A DNA stretch of 64,000 nt from DASTCZ01 sp963704455. Lineage in GTDB: Bacteria; Acidobacteriota; Terriglobia; Acidiferrales; UBA7541. Every line of letters starts with the position of its first letter. Position 1 is the first letter of the stretch. Positions 52,772 through 62,472 of this stretch are shown in pieces. Location of the stretch: NCBI GenBank assembly GCA_963704455.1, contig OY969905.1, forward strand, positions 1,612,001 through 1,676,000, written 5' to 3'. A program made the translations under genes and the position numbers. A model generated the notes under the pieces. It was not told where the DNA came from. It saw nothing but the letters and a program-made list of their open reading frames with translations, and did no database searches.

Positions 52772-54151
52772 ATGCGAAGGGTGAAGCAAATTGTTTGTCT
52801 GATAGTGTGCGCGATTCTGGCCGGAAGCGCACTGACGCTGGGGATGCAGGCACAATCGCAAGGGACAGCATTCAAGATCCCGATTCGCCAGGAAAAACTT
52901 AAGAACGGGCTGCGCGTGATTCTTTCCGAGGATCATGCGGCTCCCACATATTCGATTGCGATTGCGTACGACGTGGGTTCGCGGAATGAACGCGAGGGCC
53001 GCACAGGATTCGCACACCTCTTTGAGCACATGATGTTTGAAGGCTCGGAGAACGTGGGCAAGGGCGAGATGGATTTGTTGGTGACAAACAACGGTGGCGG
53101 AATGAACGGCACGACCGACGAAGAACGCACGCTTTACTACGAGAATCTTCCCTCAAACCAGATTGACCTGGGACTTTATCTGGAAGCGGACCGCATGCGG
53201 GCGCTGGTGATCACGCAAGCGAACGTGGATAACCAGCGCAGCGCCGTGCAGGAAGAGCGGCGGCTGCGTGTGGACAATCAGCCGTACGGCCAGTTGGCCG
53301 ATGCGCTTCCGGAACTTGCTTACGACAGTTTTCCGTACCACCACTCTGTGATTGGCTCGATGAGTGACTTGAACGCGGCGAGCCTTGAAGATGTGGTGAA
53401 CTTTCACAAGATCTATTACGCGCCGAATAACGCGGTGCTTTGCGTCGTGGGGGATTTCAACCCTGATGAGTTGATGGTGAAGATCCGGAAGTATTTCGAT
53501 GCTATCCCTTCGCAGCCGGCTCCGGCCCCAGTGGTTGTGCAAGAGCCGCCCCAGACGGCCGAGCGGCGCAAGACGCTGACGGATAATTTCGCGCCACTTG
53601 CGCGAATTGACATCGCGTATAAGATCCCGCCGGGAGACACGCCGGATTGGTACGCGCTTGATGTGCTGAGCGACATTCTTTCTACTGGACAATCGTCCAT
53701 CCTCACACAAAAACTCGTGCGCGATAAGGAGGTCGCTACCGGGGCCTTTGCTTTCGTGGGTGAGCAGCGCGGACCGGGATTATTTCAGGTGATTGCGATT
53801 ATCCGGCCCGGACACACGCCCGAGGAAGTAGAAAAGATGATTTACGAAGAGGTCGAGCGAGCGAAGCAGGCGCCCTATAGCAGCGAAATAATGGCCAAAG
53901 TGAAGATGCTCAACCGGCGAAATCAGATCTCCGGAATGTCGAGCACGCTAAATCGCGCGGCGATCATGGCGGATGACGCAGTGCTCTTCCATGACCCGAC
54001 GCTGATTTACACCGATGTTGAGAAATTCAACGCGGTCGCGCCGGCCGATGTCCAGCGAGTAGCTCAGAAATACCTGACTGAAAACAACCGCACCGTAATC
54101 ACTACAAACCCCAAACCGAAGGCCGCAGGCAACAGCGGCTCGGGCGAGTAA
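52772..54151 (+). CDS. Secreted M16-family zinc peptidase (active subunit)
   Basis: The 459-residue protein has a signal peptide (MRRVKQIVCLIVCAILAGSALTL, core IVCLIVCAILAGSA) and the inverted zinc motif H-x-x-E-H at His82-Leu-Phe-Glu85-His86 (FAHLFEHMMFEG). A downstream Glu of the M16 type lies near EERRLRVDN. Peptidases of this family cleave peptides inside a closed clam-shell formed by two subunits. It is followed 15 bp later by an inactive-type M16 gene, so the pair probably forms a heterodimer in the periplasm. AAGGGGG precedes the ATG. Confidence 0.92.
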   Translation: MRRVKQIVCLIVCAILAGSALTLGMQAQSQGTAFKIPIRQEKLKNGLRVILSEDHAAPTYSIAIAYDVGSRNEREGRTGFAHLFEHMMFEGSENVGKGEMDLLVTNNGGGMNGTTDEERTLYYENLPSNQIDLGLYLEADRMRALVITQANVDNQRSAVQEERRLRVDNQPYGQLADALPELAYDSFPYHHSVIGSMSDLNAASLEDVVNFHKIYYAPNNAVLCVVGDFNPDELMVKIRKYFDAIPSQPAPAPVVVQEPPQTAERRKTLTDNFAPLARIDIAYKIPPGDTPDWYALDVLSDILSTGQSSILTQKLVRDKEVATGAFAFVGEQRGPGLFQVIAIIRPGHTPEEVEKMIYEEVERAKQAPYSSEIMAKVKMLNRRNQISGMSSTLNRAAIMADDAVLFHDPTLIYTDVEKFNAVAPADVQRVAQKYLTENNRTVITTNPKPKAAGNSGSGE

Positions 54152-54166
54152 GGCAGGAGAGGAAAA

Positions 54167-55711
54167 ATGAAAATGAAAACACAACAAAGCTATCGCAAAT
54201 TCGCGATTCGCATCCTGCCCTCACTCACGCTGGCCGCAGCGCTGTGCTTCATCGCAGTGCCAATCACACGGGCGCAAGCGATGGGCGCCGGACAAGACAG
54301 TAAGAACATACCGCTTAGTCAGGTCGAAAGGAAAAACCGGGCGCCAGTGTCGAAGGACGTTCTCAAGGTGAAATTCCCGAGGCCGTTCGAGACGAAGCTG
54401 CCCAACGGGATAACTGTACTTATTCTAGAGGATCGCCGACTGCCAACCGTCAACGTCAACATGCAGATCTTTGGAGCGGGAGGACTATACGAGCCCGCAG
54501 ACCAGCGCGGGATTGCGTCGCTGACGGCAACAATGCTGCGCGAGGGCACGAAGACGCGTTCGAGCAAACAGTTCGCGGAGGCTGCGGATGAGATGGGCGC
54601 GAATGTCAATGCCAACTCCGGTTTCGGCGTGTCAGTCACCGCGTTCAACGCTTCCGGGCTTTCTGAAAACATGGACGAATGGTTTGGATTGCTTACGGAC
54701 ATGCTATTGAATCCAACTTTTCCCGCTGACGAGCTGGCTAAGTTAAAGCAGCGACAACTGGTGAATTTGCGGCAGCAGCGCACGAACCCCGGATTCCTGG
54801 CGAACGAAAGATTTTTTCGCGCCGTCTACGGGAACAACCCCGCGGCCGTGAATTCCATGACTGCTGAATTCGTCCAGTCTGTGACGCCGGAGATGCTGGC
54901 GAAGTGGCGCGCAGACCACTACCTTCCACAAAATGCGATCCTGGGTATTTCAGGCGACGTCAGAGCCAGCGATCTGGTTCCCAAGCTGACCAAGTGGTTC
55001 GCCGCGTGGCAGCAAACCAGCACTAAGCTTGACCCGCCGACCGGCGCAAAGCCAGTGACAGTGGGCAAAGTGCTGCTGGTGGATCGTCCCAATTCAGTGC
55101 AGACCACGTTGACGATGGGCAATATTAGCGTGGATCGTCGCGATCCCGACTACATTGCTCTCTGGGTATTGAACCGCATTTTTGGTGGAAGCGGCGCTAG
55201 CCGTCTCTTCCGGATCATCCGCGAGGAAAAGGGATTCACTTACAATCCGTACAGCGGGTTTTCCGGGACGCTTATCCCCGGCACATGGACGGCGGGGTGC
55301 GATTGCCGAACGGAAGTAACGGATCCGGCGATGGCGGAGTTCCTAAACCAAATCAAGATACTTCGCGATCAAAAAATACCGACGGACGAGCTGGAAGATG
55401 CGAAGCGTGGAGAGGTGGCTAGATTCGCACTGCAGCTTGAGCAGCCGGCCGCGGTATTGAACAATGCGCTCACGCTGAAGATTTACGGCTTCCCCGCCGA
55501 CTACTGGGACACGTATCCAGCAAAGGTGTTGGCGCTTACGGCCGAGGAACTTCAGCGGGTAGCATTGAAGTATTACGACCCGGCAGCGATGCAGATTGTC
55601 GCGGTTGGCGACGGAAGCAAGATCAAGCCGGTGATGGAGAAATATGGGCCGGTTACGGTGTACGGGACAGATGGCAAGCCCGTGACTGCAACGGCGCCTG
55701 AGTCAAACTGA
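54167..55711 (+). CDS. Secreted M16-family protein lacking the zinc motif (inactive partner subunit)
   Basis: This 514-residue protein has a signal peptide (ILPSLTLAAALCFIAVPITRAQA) and the M16 fold. Where the zinc motif should lie, the sequence reads RGIASLTATMLREG, so the H-x-x-E-H ligands are missing. Other M16 features are present, such as ANVNANSGFG and GGSGASRLFRIIREEKGFTY (R/Y substrate loop). Such inactive subunits pair with an active one, as in YmxG/processing-peptidase-type heterodimers. It is co-transcribed with the upstream active subunit gene and its operon ends at the terminator at 55752. Confidence 0.9.
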   Translation: MKMKTQQSYRKFAIRILPSLTLAAALCFIAVPITRAQAMGAGQDSKNIPLSQVERKNRAPVSKDVLKVKFPRPFETKLPNGITVLILEDRRLPTVNVNMQIFGAGGLYEPADQRGIASLTATMLREGTKTRSSKQFAEAADEMGANVNANSGFGVSVTAFNASGLSENMDEWFGLLTDMLLNPTFPADELAKLKQRQLVNLRQQRTNPGFLANERFFRAVYGNNPAAVNSMTAEFVQSVTPEMLAKWRADHYLPQNAILGISGDVRASDLVPKLTKWFAAWQQTSTKLDPPTGAKPVTVGKVLLVDRPNSVQTTLTMGNISVDRRDPDYIALWVLNRIFGGSGASRLFRIIREEKGFTYNPYSGFSGTLIPGTWTAGCDCRTEVTDPAMAEFLNQIKILRDQKIPTDELEDAKRGEVARFALQLEQPAAVLNNALTLKIYGFPADYWDTYPAKVLALTAEELQRVALKYYDPAAMQIVAVGDGSKIKPVMEKYGPVTVYGTDGKPVTATAPESN

Positions 55712-55751
55712 ATTAAAGATAAGAACGGGAAGCTGGCGTTCCCGGAAAACG

Positions 55752-55794
55752 AAGCGGCGGCCATTCGATTTTGAGTGGCCGCCGCTTTTCGTTT
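55752..55794 (+). terminator. Rho-independent terminator after the M16 operon
   Basis: A 15-bp stem with one G-T type mismatch (AAGCGGCGGCCATTC and GAGTGGCCGCCGCTT, 55752-55766 and 55773-55787) and a 6-base loop is followed by TTCGTTTT. It lies 40 bp after the M16 stop codon. Lgt on the opposite strand ends at 55874, so the hairpin may serve both directions. Confidence 0.85.
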
Positions 55795-55873
55795 TGGAGA
55801 GAGCTCTAAGCCCGGCTGCCGGCAGCGAAAATCCGCCTACATGGCGGGGGAGTCATCATCGCGCGGGGTGGCG

Positions 55874-56629
55874 TCAAACAGCGATTTGGCGGCGCTGGCG
55901 GAGCAAAAGAAAAGCTCCGAGCAGGACGCAAGCGATGCTGGCGAGTTGTGCGTTGGTCAAACCGAAAAGAACGCGCGGGTTGAGGCGAATGAACTCGACG
56001 AAGAACCGCGCGACGCCCGTGAGAATTAGATAGAGGGCGAAGACTTTACCGATGGCGCGATCATCGCGCATGGTCCGCGCGCCCAGACGCCACAGAACAT
56101 AGAAAATTGCGAGCGCAGCAAGGAATTCGTAAATGGGCGTGGGATGAACGCGTTCGGTGGTCGGGACGATCCCGTTCGGAAAACTCATTCCCCAAGGCAG
56201 TGACGTAGGAGTGCCGTAGTCGCCGTCGCCAGAAATCAGGCAGCCGATGCGGCCAATGCCATAGCCGATGGCCGCGGCGGGGGCGGCGATGTCCATCATG
56301 CGAAGCAGCAGGATGCGATAGTGGCGCGCCAGCAGGACCAGCACGATGAATCCGGCGATGAGGCCGCCAATCCAGGTGAATCCACTGCGGCTGAAAAGCA
56401 TGGACCAAGGATTGGCGAAAAATTCCGAAGGCGTTTCCAGGCAACTATACAGCCGCGAGCCGATGATCCCTGCAATTCCGGTGTAGCCGACGATGGCGTA
56501 GGGGTCGGCCTCGATTGCGCTGCGGCGCAAGTCCTTGCTGAGAACAAGCGCGGCGACAAGCAGCCCCGTGACCAGGAGAATGCCGTAAGTTCCAAGAGTT
56601 AGCGGGCCAGCGTGGATGTAGGGCAGCAT
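55874..56629 (-). CDS. lgt: Prolipoprotein diacylglyceryl transferase
   Basis: Lgt transfers a diacylglyceryl group from phosphatidylglycerol to the lipobox Cys of prelipoproteins at the inner membrane. The 251-residue protein has about seven membrane helices. It carries the family segments GIAGIIGSRLYSCLE near 53, FTWIGGLIAGF near 88, IGYGIGRIGCLISGDGDYG near 121 (Lgt signature) and HPTPIYEFLAAL near 162. The C-terminal helix ends early, so it is slightly shorter than E. coli Lgt (291). The BlaR1-like peptidase gene lies 60 bp upstream on the same strand, probably unrelated. Confidence 0.93.
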   Translation of the reverse strand: MLPYIHAGPLTLGTYGILLVTGLLVAALVLSKDLRRSAIEADPYAIVGYTGIAGIIGSRLYSCLETPSEFFANPWSMLFSRSGFTWIGGLIAGFIVLVLLARHYRILLLRMMDIAAPAAAIGYGIGRIGCLISGDGDYGTPTSLPWGMSFPNGIVPTTERVHPTPIYEFLAALAIFYVLWRLGARTMRDDRAIGKVFALYLILTGVARFFVEFIRLNPRVLFGLTNAQLASIACVLLGAFLLLRQRRQIAV

Positions 56630-56689
56630 AATGAGTGCGCGCTAAGTATACACAATGACTGTGAAAAGCTGCTTCCAGGAAAATAAGAA

Positions 56690-57670
56690 CTAATGAGTGA
56701 GCCGCTCCAAGAGTTGATGAACGGATTGAAGCGCGCTGGGATGCACGAGAAGAAGCGTGAAGAGGATGAACATTGCACTCGCGGCCACGCCGGCGACGGC
56801 GCGCATGCGGCGCCAAGTCTTCAACTCGAACGATGGCGGGAGCAGCAAACGATTCACGCGCGCGGAAAGGTCCTGGTCCGGAGGAATGAAGGAAGTGAAA
56901 AGCGGCAAGGGCCGCGGCGCCGCGCCCATGCGCGCCACTTGGACGAGCGATTCAGCGAGCGAAAGAGAGCGCTCGAGATCATCGCCGGATGCGTCGTCGT
57001 CCGCAGCCCATTCGGAGAATTGGGCCCAGGCGCGGTCAAGCGAACTGAAGCCGCGAACAAATGGAATAATTTCCGGCGACACCAAAAGAAGCAAGCGCTT
57101 GAAGTTGTCGCGGGACGCGCGGTGGGCCTCTTCGTGTCCAATTGCAGAGTTGAGTTGTTGCGGAGTGAGCGTGCGCATCACAACGCGTGAAAGAACGAGA
57201 CGCGGCTTGATTACCCCGGTTAAGAGCAGGACCGGGGCGTCGGACTCGATAATGTCTATCGGCAGATCCGTGCCGGGGACGGAGGATCGCGTACAAGTCT
57301 TACCGCACGTCCGACTAAATTGGCGCGCGGCGGAAACGGCTTTGCCTGCACGAAGCAGGGAGGAAATACAAACTAGGGCGCCGCACAGCGCGGCAAAAAT
57401 AAACCCCATGCCGACATTTTCCTGGGTCGCGCCGGGCTCGAGCCTCAGGTAGCTAGGCAGACATATACCGAGCGATATGATTGCGCTGCCCGTAAGCGGC
57501 AGGAGCCGAAGAAGCAAAAGGAAACGCGTGGCCTCGCGCGGCTTCATCCGGTGTGCGAACCGGACTATCGAGCGGGACGCGAGGTGCAAGGCGAGCCCCA
57601 AAACCGCGTGAACGAGAAAAAATGACGCTGCGCAAAGACATATCAATCTCAAGAAATAGGGGGTGGTCAT
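56690..57670 (-). CDS. BlaR1/MecR1-type M56 membrane metallopeptidase
   Basis: The 326-residue protein has N-terminal membrane helices and a cytoplasmic zinc motif H-E-x-x-H: His179, Glu180, His183 (IGHEEAHRASRDN). The M56 family lead GVIKPRLVLSRVVM (about 152-165) precedes it, and a final hydrophobic helix lies near 300. It lacks the large penicillin-binding sensor domain of BlaR1, so the signal is something else. It starts within the stop of the BlaI-like gene (ATGA), the usual pairing. The peptidase is expected to cause cleavage of the repressor when activated. Confidence 0.9.
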   Translation of the reverse strand: MTTPYFLRLICLCAASFFLVHAVLGLALHLASRSIVRFAHRMKPREATRFLLLLRLLPLTGSAIISLGICLPSYLRLEPGATQENVGMGFIFAALCGALVCISSLLRAGKAVSAARQFSRTCGKTCTRSSVPGTDLPIDIIESDAPVLLLTGVIKPRLVLSRVVMRTLTPQQLNSAIGHEEAHRASRDNFKRLLLLVSPEIIPFVRGFSSLDRAWAQFSEWAADDDASGDDLERSLSLAESLVQVARMGAAPRPLPLFTSFIPPDQDLSARVNRLLLPPSFELKTWRRMRAVAGVAASAMFILFTLLLVHPSALQSVHQLLERLTH

Positions 57671-58113
57671 AGCTGCCCCCTTCGGCGTAGGCGCTTGCGC
57701 TGGTCGTGAATTTTTCTTTCCAATTCGCCGAGCGCTTGGTCGTCGTGCTGCCCCACGGCATCGAGGAAGCAAGAGACGAGAAGTTCCCGCGAAGGCTGCG
57801 GGCCGGCGAGGAAGCCCGCGATGAGATCACCGGCGCGCGCGCGCGCGAATTCGTCGCGCGACAATTTCGGCGAATAGAGGAATGCCCGGTCGGATTTCCG
57901 GCGCTCTAGAAGGCCTTTTTTGTAGAGGCGGTCGAGCGTGGTCATGACCGTGGTGTAAGCAAGGGGCCGGTCGAGATGATCAGCGACGGCGCGGACGTTG
58001 CTTTCACCGGCCACCCAGAGAATTTCCATGACGCTCTCTTCGAGGTGCCCGAGGAGTGAAGACACGGCTGTCTCGCTGCGGTTGGCAGTCCGTTTTTTCC
58101 AAAGCTGAAACAT
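57667..58113 (-). CDS. BlaI/MecI/CopY-family repressor
   Basis: The 148-residue protein starts MFQLWKKRTANRS. Its winged helix is LGHLEESVMEILWVAGESNVRAVADHLDRPLAYTTVMTTLDRLYKKGLL, with VMTTLDRLYKKGLL as the recognition helix region. A C-terminal dimerisation part (about 80-148) includes SPKLSRDEFARARAG. The ATG at 58113 is chosen over a longer frame reaching 58479, because the frame upstream runs over the galK end. A 139-bp gap upstream should hold its promoter; I see no textbook TACA-N-TGTA operator there. No beta-lactamase gene is near, so the target genes are unknown. Confidence 0.88.
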   Translation of the reverse strand: MFQLWKKRTANRSETAVSSLLGHLEESVMEILWVAGESNVRAVADHLDRPLAYTTVMTTLDRLYKKGLLERRKSDRAFLYSPKLSRDEFARARAGDLIAGFLAGPQPSRELLVSCFLDAVGQHDDQALGELERKIHDQRKRLRRRGQL

Positions 58114-58252
58114 TCGTAATTTCCCTTTATCGCCTCCGCACGAGTCCGGAGCCGGCCCGTCAGAATCTCTCCGGGCATTATCAAGTCGCCCTCCGAGGCA
58201 ACCGCAGAGTTGCATTCTATAACGAAAAACGGCTTTCGCGGGAATCTGTGGG

Positions 58253-59608
58253 CTATTTCGCGAGATCGAGACGAAATGCGGCAGGTCCGGCGTCAGTGAG
58301 AAAAAACATCCCTCGGGCGGCCGCATCAGGAAATTGGGCGCGGTAGCGTTCATGCCACATTCGGAGAAATTCGTCCGCGGAATCGCGCGAAACCAGCGCC
58401 CAGACGCTTCCACCAAAGCCTGCTCCAAAAGATGATGCCGCCCGGGCGCCGGATTCGCGGGCCATCCGTGCGAGTGCAACTGATTCGGGCACCTGATTTC
58501 CGAGCAGCTTCTCGGCGGCCGCTTGCGAACGATCCATCAGGCGGCCAAGCGCGCGCCAATCTTTGCAAGCGAAGGCATCGCTTGCGGCCGGGACGAAAAT
58601 CTCGGACTCTTGGGCGAATTGATCGTAACGGTCCAAAAGCGTCTTCGCGGAGAAGCCTTCGAATTCATTTTGTCTAAGCAGGCTGCGCAATTGCGCAGAT
58701 GCGCCGGGTGAAGAATTGTGCGCCGCGGCGAGCGTTTCATCCATTCGCCCGGCGGCGCGCCGCCACAAATTGAGAATTGCGTGCGCGGCTGCGGCGGTGC
58801 GATTGTAGCGGTCGAGCGCGGCGCCTGTTTTTTCGGCGGCGATGCCGCTGGCTGCGATGGCGAAGATGCACTCCGGCGGAAATGCGATTGCATTCTCTTT
58901 GCGCGTTGGGCAAAAAGAGTATTGTGCAAGTTCGCGCGGGGTAGAGCAAAGGATTGCCGTGTGATCTTCGGAGCCGCCCGTGGTTCCTACGCCTTCATCA
59001 CCATGCAGCTCGCCATAGCTTTTTCCGCTTTCGATCGCGGCGAGATAGGCGGCGAGATCTTCCCTGGAATGAATGTTTGCGGCGTAGCAGGGGAACTGTT
59101 CGAGAGAGTTGCTTTCCCAAAGCGCTAGAAAGATTGCGATGATGAGAGCGCTCGAGCTGCTCAATCCGGCGGCCGGTGGGAGATCGCTCGCGAAAGCGAT
59201 GTCCGCACCTCGGCGCGCAGACGGAAAATTCCGCGCGATGCGCCGGATGACCGTGCGTGCGTAGCGCGGCCAGCGAAGTTGCTGCGAGCCCGGCTCCGCG
59301 GAAAGATGGAGAGAGGCCTGCTCTCCCGATTTTGCATCGCAGAGATTTACTTCCGCGTCGCGACGGGTTCGCGCCACTACACAAAACCCTCTTTCTACAG
59401 CAGCAAGAAGGCTGCGCCCACCCGCATAATCCGTGTGCTTGCCGCAAACTTCCACGCGACCGGGAACGAACCATGCGACTTGAGCGGCGCGCTCGGCGCC
59501 GGGGAGCTGGTGCAGGCGTTCCTCTGCCATTTGAAAAAGAGATTGCTTGGAAACGGCTTCGACGATGCTGAGGCCTGCGGCGAGAAGTTGATCCCTTGAG
59601 CTCGGCAT
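58253..59608 (-). CDS. galK: Galactokinase-like GHMP kinase
   Basis: The 451-residue protein has the GHMP fold with the galactokinase-type signature GRVEVCGKHTDYAGG at 50-64 (usual GRVNLIGEHTDYNGG) and the phosphate loop PPAAGLSSSSAL at 144-155. The third GHMP element is SSFGAGFGGSVWALV near 410. It would phosphorylate galactose at C1. The Glu-for-Asn and Lys-for-Glu changes in the signature make another sugar possible. It starts inside the stop of the nucleotidyltransferase gene (ATGA overlap), so kinase and transferase form one unit that could turn a free sugar into a nucleotide sugar. Confidence 0.78.
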   Translation of the reverse strand: MPSSRDQLLAAGLSIVEAVSKQSLFQMAEERLHQLPGAERAAQVAWFVPGRVEVCGKHTDYAGGRSLLAAVERGFCVVARTRRDAEVNLCDAKSGEQASLHLSAEPGSQQLRWPRYARTVIRRIARNFPSARRGADIAFASDLPPAAGLSSSSALIIAIFLALWESNSLEQFPCYAANIHSREDLAAYLAAIESGKSYGELHGDEGVGTTGGSEDHTAILCSTPRELAQYSFCPTRKENAIAFPPECIFAIAASGIAAEKTGAALDRYNRTAAAAHAILNLWRRAAGRMDETLAAAHNSSPGASAQLRSLLRQNEFEGFSAKTLLDRYDQFAQESEIFVPAASDAFACKDWRALGRLMDRSQAAAEKLLGNQVPESVALARMARESGARAASSFGAGFGGSVWALVSRDSADEFLRMWHERYRAQFPDAAARGMFFLTDAGPAAFRLDLAK

Positions 59609-60426
59609 CAGAGATTTACATCAACGCCCGCGAGGCGGGCCGCTACGGTTGAGACATCCGCGCGGGAGGAGAGGTCGAGAATGCCTTCGTGGAATTGTAG
59701 AACACGAAAGCGCTCGCCCAAATTTGAAAGCGCAAATTGAACCGCAAGCGGAAGTTCCAATTCGCCGCGAGGCGAAGGTGCGACTTGGCGGCAGGCTTCA
59801 AAGATTCGCGGGCCGAAGCTCCATAAATTGGCGCTGAGAAACTTTGGAGCGGGCCATGCGGCAAATGTTGCGGCGTCCGGTTTCTCGATGATTCGCCTGA
59901 GAAAACCATCCGCGTCGACTTCCAGTAATGCATAGCTGGCAAAGCGTTCGCGCGGGATATTGCTATTCCGGACGAGGGCATCGAGCTCGAATGCGGGAAG
60001 ACCGGGCGCGTTCAAATCCTTCAGCGCCTTGTGCGCGGCGACCGGATAGAGATTATCGGAATTGAGCGAGAGAAAGAATTCGCCTGCGGTGAACCCCTCC
60101 GCGCAGAGGAGCGCATCGGCGGTGCCGAGTGGTTCCCGCTGAATGGCGAATTCGATTTGAATGCGGTCCGTGCGGAGATGATCACAATAGTCGCGCATCT
60201 CCGCGTGTTCCGGGCCGATCACGAGGCACAACTCTCGAATTCCCCCGTCGGCGAGCCCGCTCAAAACGTAGTCGAGGAACGGGCGGGATGCGAACTGGAT
60301 CATCGCCTTAGAGCCCGAAGCAGCGGCGACGGCCTGCTGCGGCGACAACACGGCGGATGGGTCCGCCGCGCGCATTCGCTTGCCCAAACCGCGCGCCAGA
60401 ATCACTGCTTTTTTCAATGCGGACAT
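59608..60426 (-). CDS. Sugar nucleotidyltransferase (NTP_transferase family)
   Basis: The 272-residue protein has the nucleotidyltransferase nucleotide loop as AVILARGLGKRMRAADPS (usually AGxGTRM), with LARG in place of LAAG. Later come IQREPLGTADALLCAEG near 95, with SLNSDN near 119 supplying a metal-binding Asp. It would form an activated sugar nucleotide from a sugar-1-phosphate. Encoded directly before the galactokinase-like gene and divergent from beta-galactosidase, it may make UDP-galactose or a similar product. Substrate cannot be read from the sequence. Confidence 0.82.
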   Translation of the reverse strand: MSALKKAVILARGLGKRMRAADPSAVLSPQQAVAAASGSKAMIQFASRPFLDYVLSGLADGGIRELCLVIGPEHAEMRDYCDHLRTDRIQIEFAIQREPLGTADALLCAEGFTAGEFFLSLNSDNLYPVAAHKALKDLNAPGLPAFELDALVRNSNIPRERFASYALLEVDADGFLRRIIEKPDAATFAAWPAPKFLSANLWSFGPRIFEACRQVAPSPRGELELPLAVQFALSNLGERFRVLQFHEGILDLSSRADVSTVAARLAGVDVNL

Positions 60427-60510
60427 CCTCCCGGGCGTTTCCTAGCATCATCCATCGTATCTCAACTTTACCGGATGCCCGCATTGAGTTCAGACGAACC
60501 GGGAAGTAAG

Positions 60511-62472
60511 ATGCCGCCGATCAGGTTGGGTGAGATTAGATCGGCCACAAGAGAAGGGACATCGAAATTGCGCCGCACGAAGAAAGACACGATTTACGCA
60601 ATCGCATTGTTCGCTTTCATAGCCGCAGCGGGAGCTTCCCTGCTGCCCGCCGCGCAAACCCACCCGCAGCGGAAAGTCCAAATCGCGGGCCCGCAGTTCA
60701 CGGTTGACGGCCATTCACTGCAAATTATTTCCGGCGAGATGCACTATCCGCGAATTCCGCGCGAGTATTGGCGCGACCGCATGAAAAAAGCCCGGGCGAT
60801 GGGCCTCAACACAATTTCCACATACGTCTTCTGGAATTTGCACGAGCCACAGCGCGGCAAATACGACTTCACGGGACAAAATGATATCGCCGCTTTCATC
60901 CGTATTGCGCAGGAAGAAGGACTTTACGTTCTGCTGCGGCCCGGCCCTTACGTTTGCTCGGAGTGGGATCTCGGCGGCCTGCCCGCGTGGCTCTTGGCAA
61001 GCCCGGACATCGTGCTGCGCAGCACCGACGCGCAATTCATGCGGCCCGCGGAAGAGTATTTGAAGCGGCTGGGACAAGAACTGGTTCCATATCTGGCGAC
61101 GCGCGGCGGACCGATTATCGGCGTGCAAGTTGAAAACGAGTACGGGTCATTCGGCAAAGATGCGGCGTATATGCAGAAAGTTCGTGATGCGATCGTGGCG
61201 GCGGGGTTCGGTGAAGTTCCCCTCTTCACCGCCGACGGCCCCGAGCAACTTCCGTTTGGCACGCTTGCCGATGTGCCCGCGGCGGTGAATTTCGGGCCGG
61301 GCAGCGCGCAGCGTGCCTTCGCCACGCTTGCGCAATTCCGTCCGCAAGGGCTGCGGATGAATCAGGAATATTGGGCGGGCTGGTTTGACCAGTGGGGCAA
61401 GCCGCACCACAAAACAAATTTTGAACGCGAAGCTAGCGAACTCGACTGGATGTTGTCGCAGGGTTATTCCGTGAACCTCTATATGTTTCATGGAGGCACG
61501 ACATTTGGATTTATGAACGGCGCGAACTGGGACGGCGGGTACAGGCCCCAGACGACGAGTTACGATTACAACAGCGCGCTTGACGAGTCCGGAGTTCCCA
61601 CGGCAAAGTTCACCGTGTTCCGCGATGTGATCGCGAAGCGCCGCGCGGGCGAACAGTTCCCTCCTGTGCCTGAGGAACCGCCGCAAATCGAAATCCAGGA
61701 GTTCGCTCTAACTGAGTCCGCCTGGTTGTGGTCGAATCTTGGATTGCCAGCAGAATCGCAAACGATAAAACCGATGGAATCGTTTGGGCAGTCTTACGGA
61801 TACATTCTTTACAGCACGACGATTCATGGGCCCGCCGCACAAGAGTTGGCGCTGAAAGAGTTGCGCGATTACGCGGAAGTTTTCATAGACGCAAAACCGG
61901 CGGGCACGATGGACCGGCGGCTAAATCAAGACCATCTGATGCTGGACATCCCCGCAGGAGACCATTTGTTGGGCATCCTCGTGGAGAATTCGGGGCGCAT
62001 TAATTTCGGCGCGAAGCTGCGCGATGATCGCAAAGGGATCACGCAATCCGTTTCTCTTGGGGGACGCGAACTGAAAGGTTGGCAGATTTTCTGCCTGCCG
62101 ATGAATAATCTCAGCTCGGTGCGGTTCTCAAAAGGACTTTTAGACGGGCCCTCTTTTTACCGTGGCTATTTTGAGCTTTCGCAAACTGGCGACACATTTC
62201 TTAACACACGCAATCTGGGCAAGGGCGTGATCTGGGTGAACGGCCACAGCCTTGGCCGTTTCTGGAACATCGGCCCGCAGCAGACTCTTTATTTGCCCGG
62301 CGCGTGGCTAAAGATTGGCCACAACGAAATTATTTTGTTTGATCTTGTGGCGCACTCTACTTCACCAAAGATAGCCGGGCTGGCACATCCGATACTGGAT
62401 CAGTTGAACGAACCAGTTGCGGCAACAATTGGCGGACCAGTTTCCAAATTTGGCGCGACTAATCCGCAATGA
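60511..62472 (+). CDS. Secreted beta-galactosidase (GH35)
   Basis: The 653-residue protein has a hydrophobic export signal (AIALFAFIAAAGASLLPAA) after a basic stretch RRTKK. The GH35 motifs are GEMHYPRIPREYW, STYVFWNLHEPQRG, GGPIIGVQVENEYGSFG (acid/base Glu in VENEYG) and MNQEYWAGWFDQWG (nucleophile Glu). Late domains contain DGPSFYRGYF and NLGKGVIWVNGHSLGRFWNIGPQQTLYLPG. It would release galactose from glycans outside or in the periplasm. ATG 60511 is listed, with GGGAAG upstream. A TTG at 60568 has a better ribosome site (GAAGGGA) and gives a tidier signal peptide, so the true start may be there. It is divergent from the nucleotidyltransferase gene. Confidence 0.9.
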   Translation: MPPIRLGEIRSATREGTSKLRRTKKDTIYAIALFAFIAAAGASLLPAAQTHPQRKVQIAGPQFTVDGHSLQIISGEMHYPRIPREYWRDRMKKARAMGLNTISTYVFWNLHEPQRGKYDFTGQNDIAAFIRIAQEEGLYVLLRPGPYVCSEWDLGGLPAWLLASPDIVLRSTDAQFMRPAEEYLKRLGQELVPYLATRGGPIIGVQVENEYGSFGKDAAYMQKVRDAIVAAGFGEVPLFTADGPEQLPFGTLADVPAAVNFGPGSAQRAFATLAQFRPQGLRMNQEYWAGWFDQWGKPHHKTNFEREASELDWMLSQGYSVNLYMFHGGTTFGFMNGANWDGGYRPQTTSYDYNSALDESGVPTAKFTVFRDVIAKRRAGEQFPPVPEEPPQIEIQEFALTESAWLWSNLGLPAESQTIKPMESFGQSYGYILYSTTIHGPAAQELALKELRDYAEVFIDAKPAGTMDRRLNQDHLMLDIPAGDHLLGILVENSGRINFGAKLRDDRKGITQSVSLGGRELKGWQIFCLPMNNLSSVRFSKGLLDGPSFYRGYFELSQTGDTFLNTRNLGKGVIWVNGHSLGRFWNIGPQQTLYLPGAWLKIGHNEIILFDLVAHSTSPKIAGLAHPILDQLNEPVAATIGGPVSKFGATNPQ

